Assembly: GCA_016926755.1 (NCBI GenBank)
Contig: JAFGNZ010000223.1
Location: 1 to 44,694, forward strand
From: Myxococcaceae bacterium
Lineage (GTDB): Bacteria > Myxococcota > Myxococcia > Myxococcales > Myxococcaceae
Direction: 5' to 3'
DNA length: 44,694 bases
A program made the translations under genes and the position numbers. Position 1 is the first letter of the stretch; every line of letters starts with the position of its first letter. Positions 27,775 through 35,631 of this stretch are shown piece by piece. The notes beneath the pieces are model-generated. The model saw nothing but the letters and a program-made list of their open reading frames with translations. It did not search any database and was not told where the DNA came from.

Positions 27775-29406
27775 ATGATCGCCGGACGAATGATGGACTT
27801 CCCGCTCACCCTCACCCACTTCCTGGAGCGGGCCCGGACCTTCTACAACCGCTCCGAGATCGTCAGCCGGCGGCCGGATCGCTCGCTCCACCGCTACACG
27901 TACGCGGACTTCTACCGCCGCGCGTGCCGGCTCGCGGGAGCGCTGCGGCGGCTCGGGGTGAAGCCGGGAGATCGCGTCGCCTCGCTGTGCTGGAACCACC
28001 ACCAGCACCTGGAGCTCTACTTCGCCGTGCCCGCCATGGGCGCGGTGCTCCACACGCTCAACCTGCGCCTGCACCCCAACGATCTCGGCTACATCGCCCG
28101 CCACGCCGAGGATCGCGTCCTCGTGGTGGATCGCTCGCTGCTGCCGCTCTTCGAGAAGTTCGAGGGCGCCGTGCGCTCCATCGAGCGCGTCATCGTCGTC
28201 CCGGATGACGGCCCCGCCCCCGGCAACCGGCTGGACTACGAGCAGCTCCTGGCGGCCGAGCCGGACACCTTCGACTTCCCCGCGCTGGAGGAGCGCACGG
28301 GGGCGATGCTCTGCTACACCTCCGGCACCACCGGCAACCCCAAGGGCGTGCTCTACAGCCACCGCTCCATCGTGCTGCACACGCTGGCCTGCTGCATGGC
28401 GGATCTGCTGGGCGTGCTCGAACAGGACGCGGTGCTGCCCGTGGTGCCCATGTTCCACGCGGCCGCGTGGGGCCTGCCCTTCGACGCGGTGGCCACCGGG
28501 GCGAAGATCGTCCTGCCCGGGCCGCACCTGGATCCCACCTCGCTGCTGGAGCTGATGGCCCAGGAGAAGGTGACCATCGCCGGAGGCGTACCCACCATCT
28601 GGCTGGGCATCCTGGCGCTGCTGGACCAGGAGCCGAAGCGGTGGGATCTGCGCGCCATCCGCAGCATGGTCATCGGCGGCTCGGCGGCCCCGCCCGCGCT
28701 GATCGACGGCTTCCAGAAGCGGCACGGCCTGACGGTGACGCATGCGTGGGGGATGACGGAGATGAACCCGGTGGGGACGCTCGCGCGGCTGATGCGGCAC
28801 CACGCGGACGCGGAGGACGCCACGAAGCTCGCGGTGCGCGCCTCGCAAGGCTTCCCGGTGCCCTTCGTCGAGCAGCGCCACGTGAGCGACACGGGCCAGG
28901 TGCTCCCCTGGGACGGGGAGACGATGGGCGAGCTGGAGGTGCGCGGGCCCTGGGTGGCCTCGTCGTACTACGGCGACGAGGGTCAGGATCGCTTCACGAA
29001 GGACGGCTGGTTCAAGACGGGCGACGTCGTCACCATCGATCGCGACGGCTACCTGCGCATCACCGACCGCTCCAAGGACGTGATCAAGTCGGGCGGCGAG
29101 TGGATCAGCTCGGTGGCGCTGGAGAACGCGCTCATGGCGCACCCGGCGGTGCTGGAGGCGGCGGTGTTCGCCGGGCGCCACCCCCAGTGGGACGAGCGCC
29201 CGCTGGCGGCGGTGGTGCTCAAGCCGGGGCAGTCCGCCACGCGCGAGGAGCTGGCCGCGCACCTGGAGAAGCACTTCGCCAGGTACTGGCTGCCGGACGC
29301 CTACCTCTTCGTGCCGCAGATCCCCCGCACGTCCACGGGCAAGTTCCTGAAGACGAAGCTGCGCGAGGAGTACGGCGACTACCTGCTCAAGCACCCGCAG
29401 TCGTAG
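27775..29406 (+). CDS. Long/medium-chain fatty acyl-CoA ligase (AMP-binding)
   Basis: The 543-residue cytoplasmic enzyme belongs to the ANL superfamily and should activate a fatty acid with ATP and CoA. The P-loop is Y-T-S-G-T-T-G-N-P-K-G-V (residues ~181-192). Other motifs are V-P-M-F-H-A-A-A-W-G, A-W-G-M-T-E-M-N-P (A5), W-F-K-T-G-D-V (A7), the hinge aspartate in I-T-D-R-S-K-D-V-I-K-S-G-G-E-W-I-S, and the C-terminal catalytic lysine in R-T-S-T-G-K-F-L-K. The H-A-W-G-M-T-E and W-I-S-S-V-A-L-E-N forms fit medium/long-chain ligases. The ATG at 27775 follows GGGAGG. It is 17 bp after the lipoprotein gene and may share its transcript, but function does not link them. Confidence 0.92.
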   Translation: MIAGRMMDFPLTLTHFLERARTFYNRSEIVSRRPDRSLHRYTYADFYRRACRLAGALRRLGVKPGDRVASLCWNHHQHLELYFAVPAMGAVLHTLNLRLHPNDLGYIARHAEDRVLVVDRSLLPLFEKFEGAVRSIERVIVVPDDGPAPGNRLDYEQLLAAEPDTFDFPALEERTGAMLCYTSGTTGNPKGVLYSHRSIVLHTLACCMADLLGVLEQDAVLPVVPMFHAAAWGLPFDAVATGAKIVLPGPHLDPTSLLELMAQEKVTIAGGVPTIWLGILALLDQEPKRWDLRAIRSMVIGGSAAPPALIDGFQKRHGLTVTHAWGMTEMNPVGTLARLMRHHADAEDATKLAVRASQGFPVPFVEQRHVSDTGQVLPWDGETMGELEVRGPWVASSYYGDEGQDRFTKDGWFKTGDVVTIDRDGYLRITDRSKDVIKSGGEWISSVALENALMAHPAVLEAAVFAGRHPQWDERPLAAVVLKPGQSATREELAAHLEKHFARYWLPDAYLFVPQIPRTSTGKFLKTKLREEYGDYLLKHPQS

Positions 29407-29540
29407 CCGGGCGCCCTGCCTCCGCCTCGCTGCCTGCTCCTGACGCACCGCATCAGCGGGGAGCCAGCCGGCGGGGCCCCTGCCTCCTGGAGGCGAAACT
29501 CGGCCTTGCATCCCGCCAGGGTACGTAGTGGATAAGGCGC

Positions 29541-30968
29541 ATGAACCACACCACCACCTTGGCCTCCTCCGAGAGCATCTGGGAGAAGGAGATCCTCCCG
29601 CAGCTCGAGCGCTACATCCGCATTCCCAACAAGTCCCCGGCCTTCGAGCCCGAGTGGGTGAAGAAGGGGTACATGGATCAGGCGGTGAAGCTGATCTCGG
29701 ACTGGGCCCAGGCGCAGGCGGCCCACATCCCGGGCCTCAAGGTGGAGGTGGTGCGGCTGCAGAACGAGAAGGGCGAGCCGCGCACGCCGGTCATCTACAT
29801 GGAGATCCCCGGCGAGGGGAAGGACACCGTCCTGCTGTACGGCCACCTGGACAAGCAGCCGGAGATGACGGGCTGGCGGCAGGGGCTGAGCCCCTGGGAG
29901 CCGGTGCGCGAGGGCGACAAGCTCTTTGGCCGCGGCGGCGCGGATGACGGGTACTCGGCCTTCGCCTCGCTGGCGGCCATCCGCCTGCTGAAGGAGCAGA
30001 AGGTGCCCCACGCCCGCTGCGTGGTGATCATCGAGGCGTGCGAGGAGAGCGGCTCGTACGATCTGCCGGCCTACATCGAGGCGCTGGCGCCGCGCATTGG
30101 CCAGCCGTCCCTGGTGGTGTGCCTGGACTCGGGCTGCGCCAACTACGATCAGCTGTGGATGACCACCAGCCTGCGCGGCCTCGTCTCCGGCAACCTGCGC
30201 GTGGACATCCTCACCGAGGGCGTGCACTCGGGTGACGCCAGCGGCATCGTCCCCTCCTCGTTCCGCATCCTGCGCCAGCTGCTGGACCGGGTGGATGACG
30301 TGGCCACCGGCCAGGTGCGCGTGGAGGGCCTGCACGTGCAGATCCCCCCGGCCCGCCTGGAGCAGGCCAAGGCGGTGGCGCAGGTGCTGGGCCAGGAGGT
30401 GTACAGCCGCTTCCCGTGGGTGGAGGGCGCGCGGCCGGTGGCGGGCGACGGCACGGAGCTGATCCTCAACCGCACCTGGCGCCCGGCGCTGTCCATCACG
30501 GGCTCGGAGGGCATGCCGGCGCTGGGGAGCGCGGGCAACGTGCTGCGGCCCTACACCTCGCTGAAGGTGAGCATGCGGATTCCTCCGCGGCTGGATCCGA
30601 CGGCGGCCACCCAGGCGCTCAAGGAGGCGCTGGAGAGCAACCCGCCGTACGGGGCGCGGGTGGTGTTCGAGGGTGAGAAGGCCAGCGCGGGCTGGGACGC
30701 GCCGGCGCTGGCGCCGTGGCTGGAGAAGGCCATCCACGAGGCCAGCAACAGCTTCTTCGGCAAGCCGTTCATGGCCATGGGCGAGGGCGGCACCATCCCG
30801 TTCATGGAGATGCTGGGCAAGCGCTTCCCGGAGGCCCAGTTCCTCATCACCGGCGTGCTGGGGCCGGGCTCCAACGCGCACGGGCCCAACGAGTTCCTGC
30901 ACATCCCCACCGGCAAGAGGCTCACCGCCTGCGTGGCCAGCGTCATGGCGACGCACTTCCAGCGGTAG
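29541..30968 (+). CDS. M20 family dipeptidase (CNDP-like)
   Basis: The 475-residue protein has no signal peptide and should be cytoplasmic. It fits the M20 dipeptidases of the carnosinase-like group: L-L-Y-G-H-L-D-K-Q-P-E (zinc histidine and catalytic aspartate, residues ~95-105), R-G-G-A-D-D-G-Y-S (bridging aspartate), E-A-C-E-E-S-G-S (catalytic and zinc glutamates), a lid domain with G-V-H-S-G-D-A-S-G, and a closing G-P-N-E-F-L-H. All metal ligands are kept. These enzymes hydrolyse dipeptides and are used in peptide salvage, which would suit a predatory lifestyle. It stands alone, 134 bp after the ligase gene and convergent with the Pro-rich membrane protein. Confidence 0.9.
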   Translation: MNHTTTLASSESIWEKEILPQLERYIRIPNKSPAFEPEWVKKGYMDQAVKLISDWAQAQAAHIPGLKVEVVRLQNEKGEPRTPVIYMEIPGEGKDTVLLYGHLDKQPEMTGWRQGLSPWEPVREGDKLFGRGGADDGYSAFASLAAIRLLKEQKVPHARCVVIIEACEESGSYDLPAYIEALAPRIGQPSLVVCLDSGCANYDQLWMTTSLRGLVSGNLRVDILTEGVHSGDASGIVPSSFRILRQLLDRVDDVATGQVRVEGLHVQIPPARLEQAKAVAQVLGQEVYSRFPWVEGARPVAGDGTELILNRTWRPALSITGSEGMPALGSAGNVLRPYTSLKVSMRIPPRLDPTAATQALKEALESNPPYGARVVFEGEKASAGWDAPALAPWLEKAIHEASNSFFGKPFMAMGEGGTIPFMEMLGKRFPEAQFLITGVLGPGSNAHGPNEFLHIPTGKRLTACVASVMATHFQR

Positions 30969-31044
30969 TCCGGCCCGTGGGGCCCTCCGGGGTGGGCGGG
31001 CTTCCGCTCGCCCGGGGGGCGCTGCGCGGCGCCTGGCCGAGCCG

Positions 31045-31608
31045 CTACTCCGTGGGCAGCTCGGCCTTGGGCGGGAGGAGCGGCTCCGCCTCCGCCGCTT
31101 TCATGTTCTCGAGGCGCTCCCGCTGCCTCTGGAGGAGCGCGTCCAGGCGCTGCCACTCCGCCTCGTCCCCGCGCTCCCGCGCCATGTCACGCTGGCGCTC
31201 CAGGATCTCCACCGCCTTCAGGACGAGCTCGCGCGGGCGCTCTCTCAGGCGCATCAGCCCATTGGGCGACAGGCGCCGCTCCAAGGGCAGTGCCTGAGTC
31301 ACCTGGGGGGGAGGGAGCGGCTGTGGCGGTGGAGGCGCTTCCCGCGTCGGCATCGCCACGCTGTTGCGCGGGGGCTCGGCGGCCTGGACGGGCCGGGGGG
31401 GCTCGGCGCGCGCCACGGGCCTGGGCGGCGGGGGCATGGGAGCAGGGGGAGAAGCCGGAGGCGCCAGGGCGGCCGGTGTCGCGATGGCGGGTGGCGCCGC
31501 GCTCGACGATGGAGCAGAGGGCGCGGGCCACAGCCACGAGCCCAGGAGGGCCAGCGCGAGGAGCACGGCACCCGTGACGGGCAGGAGGATGTGCGCAGGG
31601 AAGCTCAC
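31045..31608 (-). CDS. Small membrane-anchored Pro/Ala-rich protein
   Basis: The 187-residue protein has one N-terminal hydrophobic segment (I-L-L-P-V-T-G-A-V-L-L-A-L-A-L-L, residues ~7-22). A Pro/Ala/Ser-rich stretch (~27-105) follows, then a charged helical C-terminal part (~108-175) with L-E-R-R-L-S-P-N-G-L-M-R-L-R-E-R-P-R and R-Q-R-E-R-L-E-N-M-K. It probably spans the inner membrane once, with the linker crossing periplasmic space. The start is a GTG at 31608. No family is recognised. It is divergent from the lipoprotein at 31739. Confidence 0.6.
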   Translation of the reverse strand: MSFPAHILLPVTGAVLLALALLGSWLWPAPSAPSSSAAPPAIATPAALAPPASPPAPMPPPPRPVARAEPPRPVQAAEPPRNSVAMPTREAPPPPQPLPPPQVTQALPLERRLSPNGLMRLRERPRELVLKAVEILERQRDMARERGDEAEWQRLDALLQRQRERLENMKAAEAEPLLPPKAELPTE

Positions 31609-31738
31609 CGCGCCTGAGTGTGCCCTCAGGGCCTGAGGATGGCGAGCGTGGCGTCAAGTTGTTGCGTTCCCTTGCTTGCTTGAATCAAATGGCCCTTCAC
31701 CTCCAGTCACACCCCTGTTGGAGGGAAAGGGACACGCA

Positions 31739-32206
31739 ATGCTCAAGCACCTCGTCGTCGCCGCACTCAGCGCTGGCCTCGTAGCCTGTGGTGGTACGGA
31801 GCCCGCCCCGGAGGCTCAGCAGCCCAAGCAGGCCACCATGGATGGAAGGGAAGTCGTCTCCGTGTCTGCCATGCTTGCCGCCTCCCAGGATGGCCAGGTG
31901 GTCGTCGACATGCGGAACACCAACCTGGGCTTCCGTGTCGAGAAGGGGGTGGACTACTCGGCCATCACCGTCATCTGCCCGAGCAGCCGCGTCATGAACA
32001 TGGAGAAGTGGCTGCCCGAGCTGGCTTCCCAGTTCCAGAAGTCCCCCGCTGATCTGAAGCAGGGCTTCACCATGTTCCCGTACATGGCGCCCGAGAAGGG
32101 GAGCGTGACCCAGCAGTCCGCTCCGACCTGCACCGACAGCGAAGGCAACATCTGCGACTCGGAGCGGGAGCCGGACGGCAGCTGGACCTGCTTCTGCTCG
32201 GTGTAA
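31739..32206 (+). CDS. Small lipoprotein of unknown function
   Basis: The 155-residue protein has a textbook lipobox (A-L-S-A-G-L-V-A-C, Cys 17) and an acidic linker. Its C-terminal part holds four clustered cysteines (T-C-T-D-S-E-G-N-I-C-D-S ... W-T-C-F-C-S-V), which could form disulfides outside the cytoplasm. The middle contains D-Y-S-A-I-T-V-I-C-P-S-S-R-V. The ATG at 31739 was chosen for the signal and an AAGGGA ribosome binding site; a longer in-frame reading to 31676 adds no signal-like residues. No family recognised. It converges on the GMC oxidoreductase. Confidence 0.68.
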   Translation: MLKHLVVAALSAGLVACGGTEPAPEAQQPKQATMDGREVVSVSAMLAASQDGQVVVDMRNTNLGFRVEKGVDYSAITVICPSSRVMNMEKWLPELASQFQKSPADLKQGFTMFPYMAPEKGSVTQQSAPTCTDSEGNICDSEREPDGSWTCFCSV

Positions 32207-32223
32207 GCGCGCCCCCCGACTCT

Positions 32224-34584
32224 TCACGGCTCCAGATCGGGAGCCGGCTTCCAGTAGAGCTCGAACAGGCCTCCCAGGAAGAACTCCCCGAAGCGGCCCA
32301 CCGCTTGGAGCTGCTCCTGCACCCCTGGGGCGTTGAGCACCCGGAAGGTGGAGACCTGCCGGGCGAAGTCATCCACCGAGATGCGCACGATGCCCTTGTA
32401 GGCCAGCGGCCCCTCGAGCCCCTCCCCACGCCGCACCGTGATGAAGAGCGTGGTGGTGTCCTCCCAGAAGTCGATCCCCGGATCGTCCGTCAGCCGCTTG
32501 ATGCCCTCCAGGAGGTAGCGCTCGCCCTCCTCGGACAGCAGGTGCAGCGCGTAGCGCAGCTGCTTGTACCCAGGCTTCTCCGGATCCTCCACCAGCACGT
32601 TCAGCGTGCCGCGCGTCACCGCCAGCGGCCGCGGCGACAGCGCCGGCGCCAGCACCGTCCCCGTCACGCCCATGGGGTGCTGCGGATCCTTCAGCAGCAC
32701 GTCCAGATCCTCCACCAGCACCGTGATGATGAAGCGCAGCTCCGAGGCCCCGGGGCGATCCGGATCGGCCGCCTGCACGTAGCCCTCGTCCACCGCGCCA
32801 GAGATGAAGCCCTTCAGGCTCTCGGTGAAGCGCAGGCCCATGGGCTGCCGGGCCGGCAGCGGCTGCTCCGGCACGGGCGCGTAGTCGATGTGCCACCCGT
32901 TCCGCTGCGCCATCCGCGCGGCGAAGCGCTCGGCCACCGCGGAGATGGTGAGCAGCGGGTTCGTCCCCAGCGCCCGGGGGATCACCGCCGCGTCGCACAC
33001 GTAGAGGCCCTCGTGGACCTCGAGCCCCTGCTCGCCCGAGAAGACGCGGCCCTCGTGGTCCACCACCCCCTGCTCCGCGTCCTCCGCCATCACGCAGCCG
33101 CCGAGCGGGTGGGTGACCACCAGGGCGTTGTCCAGCAGCCGCACGCCCACCGGGTTGCGCACATAGGTGCCGCCCAGCGCCTCCACCGCCTTGCGCAGCT
33201 TCACGTCCGCGCGCAGGAAGTTCTCCTGCCGCCCCGCCCCCGGCCACACCGCGCGCAGCCCGTCTCCCTCCAGCCGCAGCTCCCCGCCCCCGTCATCATG
33301 CGTCATGGCGAAGAGCGTCTGGGTGTTGTGGACGGCCCCATGGTACGGCCCGCGCACCAGGCTCTCCGCCACCCGGGCCTGCTCCTGCACCCCGTCGATG
33401 AAGCCCTCATCCGTGTCCTCGCCCATCAGCGGCGCCACGGCCGCGAAGAGCGCGGGCAGGTAGCCGCCCAGCGCCGCCGGCACCGCGCCCTCCTCGATCA
33501 CCATGCCCTCGTCCAGCCAGGGCGTGTCCCGCATGTCGATGATGCCGGTGATGGTGGGCCCCACGGGCTCGGGCGTCTTCTCGGGGTGCTCGCCCTGCCC
33601 CACGGCGTTCACCGGCACGTCCAGGTTGTACCCGAACGCCATCACGTCCCCGTTGCCGGAGAAGCGCTTGCCCAGCTCCCTCGACAGCGGCAGCCCCGCC
33701 GCCCGCGAGCGCATGAGGATCTCCGTGCTGCCCAGCGCCCCCGCGGCGAGGATGACGTGATCGGCGGTGAGGAACTGGAGCGGCGCGTCGAACAGCTCGC
33801 GCCCCATGCCCAGGAGCCGGTAGTACACGCGCCAGCAGCCCTGGCCGCGCTCCAGGTGGTGCACGGCCACCTGGGCGAACAGCTCCGCGCCGTGATGCCG
33901 CGCGTCCGGCAGGTAGTTCATCTGCAGCGAGTTCTTCGCGCCCACGTTGCAGCCGCTGGCGCAGTCCCCACACAGCGTGCAGGCCCGCTGCCGCACCCCG
34001 GCGGGGTTGACCTGCTCCTTGAAGGCCACCGCCAGCGGCGGGCGGTAGAAGCGGCCGCCGGTGAACTCCGCCGAGCGCTCCAGCGCCTCCAGCTTGCGCA
34101 GCTTCGGGTGGCTCTCCGGGTAGGGCTGGACGCCGAGCATCCGCTCCACGTGGGCGAAGCCATCCTCGAGCATCCCCTCCACGTCCGCGCGCAAGCCCGC
34201 GGGCCAGCACGCGTCCTCGAGCACGCGCGGATCCGGCCGCAGCGCCACGCCGGCGTTGATGAGGGAGGTGCCTCCCAGCCCGGTGCCGGTGACGACCGCC
34301 AGGTCCCCCAGCAGGTGCAGCGAGAGCAGCCCCGTGGGTGAGCCGACCTTCAGCTTCTCCAGCACGCCGCCGCCCGGCCCCATCAGCTGCGTCTCGCGCA
34401 GGAACTGGGCGCTGGTGCGCGGGAAGTCACCCGGCAGCCGCTCCTTTCCGCGCTCCAGCACGCAGACCTTCTGGCCCGCGCGGGCCAGCCGCGATGCGGC
34501 GATGGCGCCACCATAGCCAGAGCCCACCACCACCACGGGCCAGTGCCCACCCAACTTCTCCAAAGGAGACGACAGTCGCCGCAT
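32224..34584 (-). CDS. GMC-type (cholesterol-oxidase-like) FAD oxidoreductase with Cys cluster and C-terminal extension
   Basis: The 786-residue protein starts with an FAD dinucleotide-binding motif, G-S-G-Y-G-G-A-I-A-A-S-R-L-A (residues ~22-35), and T-G-L-G-G-T-S-L-I-N-A. Around residue 200 it has C-T-L-C-G-D-C-A-S-G-C-N, a CxxCxxCxxxC cluster that could hold an iron-sulfur centre. The GMC C-terminal signature H-P-L-G-G-C-V-M-A and the closing A-L-G-T-N-P-L-L-T-I-S-A are present near residues 495-565. About 200 extra residues (~585-786) form a duplicated beta-rich domain (F-I-I-T-V-L-V-E-D-L ... L-N-V-L-V-E-D-P). It probably oxidises a sterol or other hydrophobic alcohol; the substrate is unknown. 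It follows the H1-like gene after 17 bp on the same strand. Confidence 0.82.
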   Translation of the reverse strand: MRRLSSPLEKLGGHWPVVVVGSGYGGAIAASRLARAGQKVCVLERGKERLPGDFPRTSAQFLRETQLMGPGGGVLEKLKVGSPTGLLSLHLLGDLAVVTGTGLGGTSLINAGVALRPDPRVLEDACWPAGLRADVEGMLEDGFAHVERMLGVQPYPESHPKLRKLEALERSAEFTGGRFYRPPLAVAFKEQVNPAGVRQRACTLCGDCASGCNVGAKNSLQMNYLPDARHHGAELFAQVAVHHLERGQGCWRVYYRLLGMGRELFDAPLQFLTADHVILAAGALGSTEILMRSRAAGLPLSRELGKRFSGNGDVMAFGYNLDVPVNAVGQGEHPEKTPEPVGPTITGIIDMRDTPWLDEGMVIEEGAVPAALGGYLPALFAAVAPLMGEDTDEGFIDGVQEQARVAESLVRGPYHGAVHNTQTLFAMTHDDGGGELRLEGDGLRAVWPGAGRQENFLRADVKLRKAVEALGGTYVRNPVGVRLLDNALVVTHPLGGCVMAEDAEQGVVDHEGRVFSGEQGLEVHEGLYVCDAAVIPRALGTNPLLTISAVAERFAARMAQRNGWHIDYAPVPEQPLPARQPMGLRFTESLKGFISGAVDEGYVQAADPDRPGASELRFIITVLVEDLDVLLKDPQHPMGVTGTVLAPALSPRPLAVTRGTLNVLVEDPEKPGYKQLRYALHLLSEEGERYLLEGIKRLTDDPGIDFWEDTTTLFITVRRGEGLEGPLAYKGIVRISVDDFARQVSTFRVLNAPGVQEQLQAVGRFGEFFLGGLFELYWKPAPDLEP

Positions 34585-34601
34585 CTGTTCTCAGGAGCCG
34601 C

Positions 34602-35306
34602 TCAGCGGCTCGTCCACCAGTTCTTGAATTGCTTCCAGCTGATCTTCCCGGTCCGCTCGGTATCGATGATATCGAAGGCGATCATCAACTCCTCGTCGGT
34701 GATGTTCTGCCCGAGCGCCTCGAGCAGCCGAGCGAACTCCGCCTGCTCGATCGAGCCGGTCCGGTTGCGATCATACCTCTGGAAGATGTCCAGCAGCTCG
34801 TTGCCGGAGCTGGTCAGATCATCCACGGCCGCGTGCTCGGGCGCGAGGGGCTGGGTCCCGGCGGACGTCGTCTCCACCAATTCGACGAGCGGCCGTTCGG
34901 TCTCCACCTGGGGGGCCGCGGGCTCGCTCGTCACCAATGCGGCCTCGGGCGCCTGCGCAGGGGCCTCCGGTCGCGCGGCGGCCTTGGGCGCTGGCTTCCT
35001 GGCCGCCTTGGGCGCTGGCTTCCTGGCCGCCTTGGGCGCTGGCTTCCTGGCCGCCTTCGCAGCCGCCTTCCGCGCTGGCTTCGCAGCCGCCTTCCGCGCT
35101 GGCTTCGCAGCCGCCTTCCGCGCCGGCTTCTTCGCGGCCGCCTTCCGCGCCGGCTTCTTCGCGGCCGCCTTTGGAGCAGCCTTCTTCGCGGCCGCCTTTG
35201 GAGCAGCCTTCTTCGCCGCCTTGCGGGCTCCCTTCCTGGCGGTGGACTTGCGCACTGCGGTCTTCTTCTTCGCGGCGGCCTTCTTGGCAGGCTTCTTCTT
35301 TGCCAT
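34602..35306 (-). CDS. Histone-H1-like Lys/Ala/Pro-rich protein fused to a C-terminal EF-hand pair
   Basis: The 234-residue protein has two parts. Residues ~1-115 are almost only Lys, Ala, Pro and Arg in short repeats (K-K-P-A-R-K-A-A-A, A-R-K-P-A-P-K-A), the hallmark of bacterial histone-H1-like, DNA-binding tails. An acidic/Ala linker follows. Residues ~165-230 form a calmodulin-like EF-hand pair. The first loop, D-R-N-R-T-G-S-I-E-Q-A-E, has canonical ligands at positions 1, 3, 5, 7 and 12. The second, D-T-E-R-T-G-K-I-S-W-K-Q, has Gln at position 12 and may bind weakly. The inferred role is a nucleoid protein whose behaviour responds to calcium. The ATG at 35306 follows GGAGGAGAG. It is the first gene of a likely operon with the GMC oxidoreductase. 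Confidence 0.85.
   Translation of the reverse strand: MAKKKPAKKAAAKKKTAVRKSTARKGARKAAKKAAPKAAAKKAAPKAAAKKPARKAAAKKPARKAAAKPARKAAAKPARKAAAKAARKPAPKAARKPAPKAARKPAPKAAARPEAPAQAPEAALVTSEPAAPQVETERPLVELVETTSAGTQPLAPEHAAVDDLTSSGNELLDIFQRYDRNRTGSIEQAEFARLLEALGQNITDEELMIAFDIIDTERTGKISWKQFKNWWTSR
34981..35217 (-). repeat. 24- and 27-bp tandem repeats coding the H1-like tail
   Basis: Read on the plus strand there are three identical 24-mers (34981-35052), two 24-mers of a second type (35062-35109), two 27-mers of a third type (35110-35163) and two of a fourth (35164-35217). All keep frame. The near-perfect copies show recent slippage or duplication, so tail length likely varies between strains. Confidence 0.8.
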
Positions 35307-35631
35307 CGTGCTCTCCTCCCGGAGTTGGCGCTGCATCGTAGCTTCATGGCGCCCCTGACCGCACGGATTCGGTGGGAACCGCGCTTCCGCGCCGGAAGCG
35401 CCCGCGTCCGCGGGTAACGCCACCGCGTGGGGAGAGCCCCCGCGTTCGGTGGAAAAGCGCCCGCGTCCCGCCGGTACGCACGCGGCCGTGGCAGGGGCCT
35501 CCTCCCACCGGCCGATCCTGGGCCCCCTCCGCGTATCTGCCTGAAAAGCCTGGGAATTTGGGTGCTCCGGCCGCTCCCGCCGGGCATGGCCGTGCCCTTG
35601 CACAAGGCCCGGTGCAGCAAGGAGCCACCCC
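35307..35631. other. Divergent intergenic region between the H1-like and GNAT-CNBD genes
   Basis: The 325 bases hold no supported gene. They contain a partial direct repeat: a TTCGGTGG...GCGCCCGCGTCC pattern occurs at about 35369-35413 and again at about 35444-35470, each followed by short G/C-rich dyads. Promoters for both flanking genes must lie here, but no clear -35/-10 pair was seen. The first gene downstream has an AAGGAG ribosome binding site before 35632. Confidence 0.4.
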
